Origin: Blattamonas nauphoetae
Taxonomy: Eukaryota; Preaxostyla; Oxymonadida
Direction: 5' to 3'
Length of the DNA stretch: 64,000 bases
Assembly: GCA_033064195.1 (NCBI GenBank)
Contig: JARBJD010000239.1
Location: 52,534-116,533, forward strand
Shown here: positions 11,056 through 20,816 of the stretch, piece after piece
Position numbering within the stretch: position 1 is the first letter of the stretch
Layout: each line of letters opens with the position of its first letter
Made by a program: the position numbers and the translations under genes
The notes under the pieces: model-generated
What the model was told of the DNA's origin: nothing
The model's database searches: none
The model's input: only the letters and a program-made list of their open reading frames with translations

Positions 11056-14000
11056 ATGTTGGAGCACGATCTCCCTCATGATCAAGGTCACCTTCGCATT
11101 TTATCTTCGGAGTGCCAAACTTTAATCCACGCAAATGCCTTCATATGTTCACCAACCCAAGTTCTTTACGAATTGCTCCTCAACAGCATTGATGGTGGAG
11201 CTACCAAAATTTGTGTGGGATTTCTTGAACGAAAAACTGAATTTTGTGTGATTGATAACGGAAATGGGGTTGCTGAGGATGACTTCAAAAATATCGGCCA
11301 GCATCACTACACGTCTCGTATTCGATTTCCTCACGACCTCACAAAAACATCATTTTATGGATATCGTGGAGAATCTCTTGCATGTATTTCTGATGTCTCT
11401 CGTCTTGAACTTGCCTCTCAAACTGTCTGGGATGGTAATGCCAACATTGTCGTCTTCGATCATGGAAAGCCAGTTTTTCGAGGACCGCACTCGTCAGGTT
11501 CTCGACATGTTCATTCTCTCTCCAACTTTCTCCTCGGAAAACAGAATGGTTCTTGGATGTCGGTCATGGTCTCGGAACTCTTCACAAATGAACCTGTCCG
11601 GCGGGGATATCTTCAACTTGACAACATGTCGGGACTCCCAAATCAATCAGTTAACTGGGGAAGCAGGCTGAAGGACGTTATCAAACATGTCTGGCTTCTG
11701 TGTCCACAGATCGAGTTCGAAATGATTAAAGTCGACTCCTCATTCCAACACACGAAACAGCTCTTCAAATCACTTGGAAATGAGCTTTTGCTGAGTGGAA
11801 CCCTGGGTCGTCTGCTTCGAGGCCAGGGTTCGTCAGCTGGGGTGACAATGAACGACACGATCACAATCCGAACATCTGCGAAGTCCCGGGACAACACCGA
11901 GGATTTTCAACACAGATCGTACGATGTGACGATTGATGGTGTGATTTCTTGTTTGGGGACTGGATCATCTCTCCCAAATTCACAGTATCTGTTTGTGAAT
12001 GGGAAACTGGTCCTCTCAACTCCACTCCATGGCATGCTGGCGACTCTCTGGCGCGGAATGAAGGGGAACAGGAAACGGAGCGGCGAGACTCATGCGGTCT
12101 ATGTTCTTCGACTTGGAATTCCGCCTTTGCACGTCGATCTTGGCTTCGATGAAAGCCAAGACGCATTCAAAGTTGGGTTCAACCGCTGGGATGATGTGCT
12201 GTCTTTTGTGAAGGTGCGTTTGTTGGCTGAGAAAGGAGGAGAACGGGCCAGCGACGAGAACGATCAAGTCATTGAGGACAATCGCCACGATATTCAGAAC
12301 TCTGAACCGTTGGAAAGTTCCATTGATACAGTATGTCCTCTATCGAAGGATTTGGGAGCCAAAAGTGCATCTCACGACCACCCTCAGACAAGCTTGCCTT
12401 CATCGTCTCAACTGTTTCAGTCGTCACTGACAAGCACAGTTTCTCTGCTCTCGTCGATGTCTTCCGTACGAAAGACACATCGTCGACAAACTCCCCCAAA
12501 AGCCAAAACTACACCACACCTCGTTCATTCATCGGAACATCACCATCAATCTCCCCTCTTCCATTTCACACTTTCCCATCACGACTCAACTAGTCTGCCA
12601 TCAAACGAACGTCTCCTCCTCTCCACACCGCTTGATCATGAAAGGAGCTGGTTTCAACCCAACCCCACTTTTCATCTCGCTGAAAGCGAACCCATCACTT
12701 CCCATCCTCGCCGCAGCACTCCAGAATTGTTGGCCGACCATTCGTCAGTGACAACCATCTCACCCATCCGGAAGTTGAAGCGACAATATTCGACTCTCTC
12801 TGAACCTGATCCGTATTTGAGAGGGACTGTCACACCAACACCCAGAACTGACCGAACCGGGAGCCCCGAGTTCAGTTTGGTCTCGCCAACACGCAACAGA
12901 AGAATATCAACACGATCTCCACTTGCTCTAGATCACCCTTATGAACATCGGTCGCCGTTTCATTTCGACTACAGGTCGTATTCACAACCGACGCTGAATA
13001 AACCCTCCAGACGCACTCCATCGTCATTCATCACTCGTTCACCAGAAATCCAGCAACCGTTCACTTTCCAACCACACGTTTCGCACTCAAAACATGTTTT
13101 CACGCCATTCCAACCTCACAACACACCCCATTCATCCCAGTCCTCCTTCTCTCTCCCCAACAAAATCAGAGAGATGAAAGAAATGCGTCTGGTTGAAGCT
13201 GAGCATCGAGAACGGCGAGAACAGCTTGCTGAGATTCTCCAAGCGGACGAGACACCCGTCCAGACACCTCGTGCGTCCTTTTTTCGAAGGGCTCCCTCTT
13301 CACCACAGGATACCGATGAACAACAGCTTCGGGCACTCCGAAGGGTGGAGAGGGAGAGATTAAGAGAAGAATCGGAGAAAAAAGAAAGGGAGGAGAATCG
13401 GATGAAAGCAAACGAGGACTGGTTCAGATCCATTTTGGATGACGACATTGCTCTTGGCACGCATCTCGAGCCAACAACCAAACAGACTCTCGACCTTCCA
13501 CCCGGCTCTCCTCAGCGGCCACGCCCTCTCGACACAACTCATGTCTCGGAGGATGATGAATGGAAGTCTGATTCTTCTCCAGCATCTCCACGGGTCCTTT
13601 CGTTCGTCTCGCCACAGCTTGCTGTGTCTATTCCATCATCAAGCAGCACACCTACGCCGTTGCATTCTCCTCTTCCTCAAGTTCCACCCAAGAAAGAAAA
13701 ACCTACCAGATCCATCCCAAAGTCCAAATCCACTCTGCCTCGAAAAAAAGCTGCCGACTCTCAGCTCAACGTCTCTCTCTCAAAGGAAGCACTCGCACGA
13801 GCAGTCATCGTCGGCCAGGCCAATTCACGTTTCATCCTCTGCATCAACACTCTGCCCGACCTCGCAGATGACAAATCCAAAAGGAAGAAAGTGGAAGAGG
13901 GTGTTGTGTTTGCATTCGACCAGCACGCTGTCTCGGAACGGATCCGGTTCGAGTTCTATCAGTCCCTCTTCCTCGTCCATGTTGCCAAGCGCGTGCAAAT

Positions 14001-14697
14001 CAACACCAACCTCAACGAGATCAACCATTCTCCATCTTCCTTATTCAGTCTTCCCAATCCTCCTCCAACACCTGACACTCTTCGGATGGGAAAGAGTGTC
14101 GCTCCTGACCATCTCAAGAAGCGGAGAATGGAAGAAGATCATTCATTCTCGTTTGTCTCTCTCGGAACCGGAGTTCGTATTCCACTGAACGACGACGAGA
14201 TCGAACAAGCACAGAAGTACAAAGTCCTTCTGAACGCGATTGGATACCAGTTCTCGATCCCTCCTCAGAATCCCTCCTCTCGCTCGTCCTCCGTCCATCA
14301 CTGCATCCTCACAGAGACTCCTATTGTCTTTGGAGTGACGCTGCCGACATCCTCGTTCCGGGAGACGATTCATCAGATCGAAGTCTCTCCGCAACCGCCT
14401 CCACTCAACGGCACGGACTTCATCCCGTCTCCCATCAAACGAGTGATCGCTTCTCGTTCGTGTCGCGGCGCTGTCATGTTTGGTGATCCCTTAAACAACA
14501 GCGATTGCACTGCTTTGATGACTGAATTGACGATGTGTGCCCAGCCGTTCCAATGTGCACATGGACGCAATGATTGTGTTGGTATCTGCTCGATCAATGA
14601 GATTCTGGGGCAGAATGAACTCCACAAATCCAAACAACAAGAAAACGACATGCTTCTGCTAAAAAAACTCAAGAATGCGCATCGAAATCCTGATTAA
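11056..14697 (+). CDS. MLH3: DNA mismatch-repair protein MLH3 (MutL-gamma endonuclease subunit)
   Basis: The 1,213-aa product from ATG 11056 has a MutL N-terminal GHKL ATPase: motif I with E39 and N43 (ELLLNSIDGGAT), motif II D67-N68-G69-x-G71, and motif III GYRGES at 102-107. A Ser/Pro/Arg-rich linker of roughly 500 residues follows, with a charged coiled segment. The C-terminal dimerisation/endonuclease domain has an exact DQHA(x)2E(x)4E metal motif (D955 to E966), SCRGAVMFGD (C1136) and PFQCAHGR (C1167, H1169). The PFQCAHGR form is typical of MLH3 rather than PMS2. MLH3 pairs with MLH1 to nick DNA in mismatch repair and in meiotic crossover resolution. It is intronless here, starts about 200 bp after the chorein gene on the same strand and ends in TAA. 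All catalytic residues are present. Confidence 0.9.
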   Translation: MLEHDLPHDQGHLRILSSECQTLIHANAFICSPTQVLYELLLNSIDGGATKICVGFLERKTEFCVIDNGNGVAEDDFKNIGQHHYTSRIRFPHDLTKTSFYGYRGESLACISDVSRLELASQTVWDGNANIVVFDHGKPVFRGPHSSGSRHVHSLSNFLLGKQNGSWMSVMVSELFTNEPVRRGYLQLDNMSGLPNQSVNWGSRLKDVIKHVWLLCPQIEFEMIKVDSSFQHTKQLFKSLGNELLLSGTLGRLLRGQGSSAGVTMNDTITIRTSAKSRDNTEDFQHRSYDVTIDGVISCLGTGSSLPNSQYLFVNGKLVLSTPLHGMLATLWRGMKGNRKRSGETHAVYVLRLGIPPLHVDLGFDESQDAFKVGFNRWDDVLSFVKVRLLAEKGGERASDENDQVIEDNRHDIQNSEPLESSIDTVCPLSKDLGAKSASHDHPQTSLPSSSQLFQSSLTSTVSLLSSMSSVRKTHRRQTPPKAKTTPHLVHSSEHHHQSPLFHFTLSHHDSTSLPSNERLLLSTPLDHERSWFQPNPTFHLAESEPITSHPRRSTPELLADHSSVTTISPIRKLKRQYSTLSEPDPYLRGTVTPTPRTDRTGSPEFSLVSPTRNRRISTRSPLALDHPYEHRSPFHFDYRSYSQPTLNKPSRRTPSSFITRSPEIQQPFTFQPHVSHSKHVFTPFQPHNTPHSSQSSFSLPNKIREMKEMRLVEAEHRERREQLAEILQADETPVQTPRASFFRRAPSSPQDTDEQQLRALRRVERERLREESEKKEREENRMKANEDWFRSILDDDIALGTHLEPTTKQTLDLPPGSPQRPRPLDTTHVSEDDEWKSDSSPASPRVLSFVSPQLAVSIPSSSSTPTPLHSPLPQVPPKKEKPTRSIPKSKSTLPRKKAADSQLNVSLSKEALARAVIVGQANSRFILCINTLPDLADDKSKRKKVEEGVVFAFDQHAVSERIRFEFYQSLFLVHVAKRVQINTNLNEINHSPSSLFSLPNPPPTPDTLRMGKSVAPDHLKKRRMEEDHSFSFVSLGTGVRIPLNDDEIEQAQKYKVLLNAIGYQFSIPPQNPSSRSSSVHHCILTETPIVFGVTLPTSSFRETIHQIEVSPQPPPLNGTDFIPSPIKRVIASRSCRGAVMFGDPLNNSDCTALMTELTMCAQPFQCAHGRNDCVGICSINEILGQNELHKSKQQENDMLLLKKLKNAHRNPD

Positions 14698-14962
14698 GAT
14701 CGTTAGAGCGACGACACGTTTTGTCTCATCCAGTTTCAGCATATTCAGATGAATCTTCCCAATTCTGGAATTGAGGACAGACACCGATAATTGTTATGAA
14801 ATATTGCGAAAAATGGAAGAATCATGAAACTGAATAATCCATTAATGTGTGTTGAATTGTAGAATCCGTTCGGATTCATTCTTGAAATCAAAAAAATGGG
14901 TGTGAATTTCATCTCAGTCGTTTTTCCGTTCTCTGTCGCCGTTATCTCTCTCCCTTTATGTT

Positions 14963-16990
14963 ATGTCACGCCAGGAAATTATTTTTCTGAGCACTGACGC
15001 CACAGACGCTCTCCATGTCCGGAAAGTCATCGGGAAAGGAGGCTTCGGTCTCGTCTCCAAATGCTCCTGGAAGGGGTTGGATCTTGCCATGAAACGTGAT
15101 CCAAAGAAGCACCGCAATTCCTCTCTCAAGTTAGAAGCTACAATTCTCCAGGAATGTCAAGGTATCTCTCTCTCAAAATCTAAAATCGTCCTCTCTATTA
15201 TATATTCGATAAATGGAAGGATTACCGCATTTCCCTCTCATCTACCATTCTGGTGTTGTTGATTCTAACACATTTCTCACTATGGAGTTGCTTGGGAACA
15301 ATCTCAGGTTTGCCACCTCCCTCAATCTCGTTATCTGACTTTTTTATGGATAATTTTTCGACTATATTTATCATCTTATATTTTCTCTATGAATTCATCA
15401 CCCAGAACACTTAGTTCTCGTCTCCCTTCTCGTACATTTTCCGCTCAAACTGTCGCCTTCATTGGCCTCCAATGCCTCGAATCTATTCAACTTCTTCATT
15501 CCAAAGGTTACGTTCATCGAGATATCAAACCGGTATTCCTTTTTCAACTTTCCCTATACACTTTTTACCATCAAGCGAAATTTTGTTGTTGGTCGTGGGC
15601 CGAAGGCAAATACCATATTTTTAATTGATTTTGGACTTGCAAAGCCTTTCAATCCGTTTGACTCTGCTGTAAAGGTATCTCCTCCATCGTCCCATTTTTC
15701 ATTGTTCTCCCCGTAGAGAACGAATGGACACGGTTTTCGCGGAACAATTCGATATGCCTCTGTTTCGGCTCACCGTGGCTATGTATCTCGTTCTTTTTCA
15801 CTAATCGGTCCCAATTAACCACTGTTCACCTCACAGGAATTGTGTCCAGTTGATGACCTGTGGTCTCTACTGTACACGCTCGTCTTTCTTTCCAAAGGGG
15901 AGCTTCCCTGGTCGGATCTTCAAGATAAAGTGTGACTCGATTTCTTGTGAACTCGATTAAGCAATTAATCTACAAAAGCAAACACTCACATCAAAACCAC
16001 AGCCTCGTCTCATCTATGCCAAGCCAATATCAACAGATTGTTGATAGTCTTGTGCATACTCGTCATCGGCAGGCTCCAGATTACACACTATTTCGGACAA
16101 AACTCCTCTCGATCCTGGCCTACTCTCCTTCGCCGTCGCTTTCTCTCTCCGCACACAATTCCACAGCCGATGTGGAGTCTTCACCATTTCCATCACCGTC
16201 TGCTTCTCCTGCCCTTGACAAGAGGCCTGAACATCAATTTTCGATCTGTTGTGAATGGACACCCAAAATACAACTGGAATTCACTGTCAGAGACTTTCTC
16301 GACAATGAGTCAACCCGCCGCGCCGAACAAAACATGACGGAAATGATGATGCGCCAACGGAGAAACAGCGACCACTCGCATTCTTCTCGAGCGACAGTCT
16401 TGACCAACCCACTCGAAGCTGATGAAGCTCGTTCTCTGGAAGGGATGTGGGAGAGTGATGAAGACGATGATCATCAACTCCACCAGAATGCCGCAAGGAA
16501 ACTCTCATCAGCGCGGCGACGCCATCAGCGACGAGAGAAGGCCCAAGCCAAAATCCAGAGAAAAGACGATGATAGCAATGATAGCAGCAGAGAGGACCTG
16601 CAGTCTTATTCCTCCAACTTCCGACAACGTTCATTTTCATCCTGCTCCACTTCACGGCGTCCATCCCCCTCTCCCAAAGTTCAAACGAAGCTTCCGGATA
16701 TTAAAGCCGTTGAGAATCAAGTTTTCGAGAACGAAGAATCTGAATCTCCGGATAGGATAGCTGAGGACTCCCACTCTGATCTACCACCAGAAATAACAGA
16801 TTCCCATCCTTCACATCCATCCCCACCTGCACCCACCAGCAACAGAACGCCTTCTAACCCGACACAGACAGCTGTTGATGTCCATTCGTTCCCGCAGTCC
16901 ATTCAAAAGGCCATCAAAGAACAAGAAGTTCATAAAACACGGGAAAGGGGCTTGGTGAATGCAGATCCATGCTTTTGCACAATTTTCTAG
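14963..16990 (+). CDS. Casein kinase 1-family protein kinase with C-terminal CaaX box
   Basis: Seven exons are inferred: 14963-15161, 15220-15307, 15406-15532, 15576-15674, 15717-15782, 15837-15931 and 15979-16990. The spliced length is 1,686 nt, giving 561 aa. Introns are 42-98 nt with mostly GTATCT/GTATTC donors. Kinase motifs appear in order after splicing: glycine loop GKGGFG, MELLGNNL (CK1-type hinge), HRDIKPRN at 133-140, DFGLAK from D156, GTIRYASVSAHRG (the CK1 replacement for APE), and PVDDLWSLLYTLVFL with GELPW. The C-terminal third is a Ser/Glu-rich low-complexity tail. It ends CFCTIF, where CTIF (558-561) fits a prenylation CaaX box with another Cys at 556, suggesting membrane anchoring. 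The acceptor of exon 7 is uncertain: 16003 also keeps frame. CK1 family is secure; membrane anchoring is inference. Confidence 0.85.
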
Positions 16991-17540
16991 TTTTGTTTTG
17001 ATTAAGTTCACACTCGTCCTTCAAGCATCATTTTTTCGTCCACTACTCGCGCTGCCACTCCCAAAGCTGTTTATTATGTCATTAACCTTCTTCATTCTTG
17101 TCCGTCACTTCCTTGAACTTTTACACAACGGTTTACTTCTGTCTATGTGCATTTTTTTGAACAAACGCTCAGTTTGGATGTCGGTGTCGCCAGAGTGGGC
17201 CGATCAATCTGTTTCTCCGATGACCACTGAAAAACGAGCAAAGCTGCGTTCTGACTTCCTTTACCGCGTTTTTGAACACATGAATTATTCTAATTTTTGT
17301 GAAAAACACTTCATCTCAATGAAATACTGTTCTTTCTCTGATATTTTTCAACAAGAGTCTGTTGAAGTGAAAGCATGATGAGAGTTCGACTCGACTTGGG
17401 AGGAAAATGTTGTGGCGGTCGCCAAAACAGCTCTCATCTATCATGGAGATGAGACGTAATCAGTGGAGTGTGTTCCTCCATTGAAAACGATCAGTCTCCT
17501 CTCCTCAAGATAGTGATTGAGATGTGCCAAGACAGTGTGA
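16991..17540. other. Intergenic, no gene seen
   Basis: AT-rich sequence downstream of the kinase. The longest frame (ending 17378) has no recognisable domain, and no intron pattern links it to anything. Confidence 0.5.
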
Positions 17541-17543
17541 ATA

Positions 17544-17579
17544 TAGGGGGTTTACTAAGTATGTCCCCTCGAGTTTTCT
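17544..17579 (+). repeat. Left terminal inverted repeat of the 1.01-kb element
   Basis: Matches the reverse complement of 18522-18557. Confidence 0.78.
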
Positions 17580-18521
17580 CACTGTCGACCAGGTCAATTG
17601 AGTTAATTTTTTGTCAAGAGTCTTACACTGAGTCAATTCATATTTTAAGCAAAGATTTTCAATATCGTATTCATTAAGTCACTCAAATCGCACAAATCTC
17701 AAAATGATTCACTGATTTTTCATTCTATGTGAAACGATAACTGTGTCAAACTTCTAATTGGAGTGATTATCACCTTTTTCTCTTGATTTTTGCTCTAAAC
17801 ATGCAAAAAAGTCAGATAGATTCGCTGATCTGGTCGAAACAGTGGATTTCGTTCTGACATCACTCGAATGTTTGTTCAACTCATTTGACTCTATGAATCA
17901 CCTATTTTATCCTCTTTAAAAATAGGTGAAGTTATGAATTAGAAGAAAAGGACCTTTGATCGCAGTCTCTGGCACTCTTTTTGATTTCACACGGCAAAAC
18001 TCTAACCAAGAATGCAAAAAGTTACATTTGAGGAAACGTGTGAAGTTTCACGTTTTTCCAGAAATTCCATCTCATTCTTTAAACTTCAACACAGTACTAT
18101 CAGAATCGAAGTCTTGTGAGAATCACTCTGGAAAGTGAACGAGATCAGATTTGAATCGACTCTCTGATGAAGAATGACAAACTTTCCTTGTTTTAACCTC
18201 ACTTTTTAGAATGTATTGGACGATAGACATCTGTCATGTTGTCCTGTCATGATTGTCAAGGATCCTCCGGTTCTCTCCAACCAAGATGATATTCACACAA
18301 AGTTCGAGAATTCATGCTGAAGTCATCTCATTAAACCAGTTCTCTCATTCTTTTCATCAATCAATGAGTGAATCTGTGAAAACAAAGCAGGAGGAGACAT
18401 GAAAAAGATAGATTTTCGTGAATAAAGCAATATTGAAGTAAAATTCGAACTTTAGTCTGTCCGCTGGCTCGGTGTAAGCTCCTGCCTGGTCTTGTTTTCC
18501 ATCTTCACTCACTGTATATGT

Positions 18522-18557
18522 AGAAAACCTGAGGGGACATAATTAGTACACCCCCTA
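18522..18557 (-). repeat. Right terminal inverted repeat of the 1.01-kb element
   Basis: Matches the reverse complement of 17544-17579, followed by TA at 18558-18559. Confidence 0.78.
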
Positions 18558-18559
18558 TA

Positions 18560-20816
18560 ATTGTTTCTTTATCTCTCCTCTATGAATCTTGACGACATGT
18601 TTCTGAAGTGTTGTTGAGAAATTTCGATCATGTCATTGTCAGCAATCTTCGTACAACCTGCAATTGGCTGGAATCCATTGAATACGGATTCGGGAGAAAT
18701 TTTTTGAAAACTTGCAGAAACCAGCCTCCGTACCACTTTTTCCAAACTTTACATAGTCGAGGAGGTGTCGTGAATGAACATGATTCGATGGTTCATTTCA
18801 TGATTTTGTGGATAGCATCAAGAAACCAGTCAATTTTGTTGATCTCTCGTTTTCTCACTCTTTAGAATTTTTTTCGTCTAGGAATTGATTCAAATAGTCT
18901 TGAAACTCAAAATAAGATGTTTGTACGAAACAAATTTCAGTTTTACAGCTTAGATCGTTATTTCACTTGTTTTTTCAATCTATGCCCAAACACAAAAATT
19001 TTAAAGATTTATACAGTCAGAGTCCTCATCATTCTGAAAAAGATAAAAAAATGTGGTGTACATCTCAATTAAGAGCGTGGGTACGCTGCCAAGTTTTCAA
19101 AAATTTTCTCCCATTCAGTCTACAGCGGAAGATGCAAAACTGCAAGTCTAACGGAAGAATAATTATCTTGAATCTGATTCATTATCCACTTTGGATTCAT
19201 CTGTAGTTTTCCTAAAATAGACGCAGAGTAACAATCGTGGCGAAGTGTCGAGAAAAACAAACAACATGGGATGATCGTCTTCTCTTTCTCCATCCATCGA
19301 GCCCATCCGACTGTCATTATCACCGCATGCATCATTTGTCCTTTCGTACTTCAAAATGCGTTTCTGATCACATCTAAAAAGTATTTCAACTTGATACGAC
19401 AGATGAAACTTTTCTGCACATCAACGGTGTATATTGTATTTTTATTCAGCTTTCTTTTGTACAGTCTCTAAATCTTCCGACATTTTTGGCAACACTCTCC
19501 CAAAATACAAGTATAGCAGTCAATCTTCAGTGAAAACGACTCTTTTCGAAACCATTTGTCAAATTGCACTTCGATGAAACCATGCAAATATCCACAAATA
19601 TACTGTGTGTCCTCCATTTTACTCAACTATTTCAGACTGTATGATGATATCTCGCCGTTCTCTTGCACTGCTTTCTCTCATTCCGTCCACTTTCGCTGAA
19701 ATTGTGTATTCACAGACAAAGATCAAGATGTATTCTGTTGAATGCAGAAATTCGGTCGGATACGAAAATTTGGAGGATCACCGCCTGCGAAATGGAAGTG
19801 ATTTCTGTGAGTCTTTGAAAGCAATGAATGTCTCCTTCCTTTCATCCATTATTCTTCCAACTCTGATTTCTGACCCAACCAGACCTTTTCTGAGATGTCT
19901 CAGTCGGAAAATGCTCAAACTCCATTGTTCAAGCAAGATGTGCAACTCGAGCAAGAATGCAACAATCTCTCACTCTTAAACTTGAAGGAAGAAGAAAAAC
20001 ATGACGAGATTTGTGATTAAGATACCGATTCACATTTGTCGGTTTCTGATTTTCAATCAATTCGAAAGAGCCGGGCCGCTGTGGATTGTCACAATTCACT
20101 TTTCACTCTTTTCTCCGTTCATCGTTCCATTTTAATAATGATTCCACATTTCTCTGTTTTGTCTCCAAATTTGTTCGTGAAATTCCAATTAGGCAAGTGA
20201 ACCTTGTCTTAATAATTGAGATCCGATCAATCCCCCAAGTGGACCAATGTCTCACAAACAAACCAATAAGGCCGTTTTGGTTGTGAGCGTCTAAAAGAAC
20301 ACTAGCATACTCCCCAAAGAAGAGAATAAACCATGTTTGAACTTCAGTGCCATCTCATCTCGTCCTTGCAGTTTTACATTTTCCGCTGTACCATGGATAT
20401 GTGGATTAGTGGAAGATCAAACCGGGGGCAAACATTCAACCAGGGAAGATCCAAATTGAACCCATTGACAAGTTTAATCCAATCGTTTGATTAGAAATGA
20501 ATCTTCATGACAGCAATACTGAAATGATAAAAAAAGAGTTCAGTATCATCCGAGTCGTCACCACCATCATCTGTTGGATCGTTAGGAATTTCATGTTTTT
20601 CAGTCCAATGTCAGACTCTTCACAGCCCAATCCATGACCTTCTTTTTAGCTAACCCAAGTGTGACAATCTTGTTGACAAGGACGTTGTAGTCCCGGTACA
20701 AGTGTGCAAAGTGCTCCACCCTATGTTCTATATGTCGATTCTTGTCAGGATTTTTCTGTTCCGAAAAAGTTCGGGGATCAGAATCCGAAAATGTCACTAA
20801 ACACTCGTGTCAATCT
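18560..20816. other. Gene-poor AT-rich stretch
   Basis: No frame longer than about 125 codons and no recognisable domain. A minus-strand frame at 20600-20797 (LYRDYNVLVNKIVTLGLAKK) reads like protein and lies just downstream of the beta-helix pseudogene, but it could not be joined to anything. Confidence 0.5.

Larger units (their letters stand above)
17544..18557. mobile_element. TA-flanked inverted-repeat element, Tc1/mariner-like MITE (1.01 kb)
   Basis: The two ends are inverted copies of each other over about 37 bp. Each reads inward TAGGGGGT(T/G)TACTAA, then TATGTCCCCT, with only a few mismatches. Each end is bordered by TA, which would be the target duplication typical of the Tc1/mariner superfamily. 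The interior has no transposase-like frame, so it is non-autonomous. Superfamily assignment rests only on the TA sites and the look of the termini. Confidence 0.72.
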
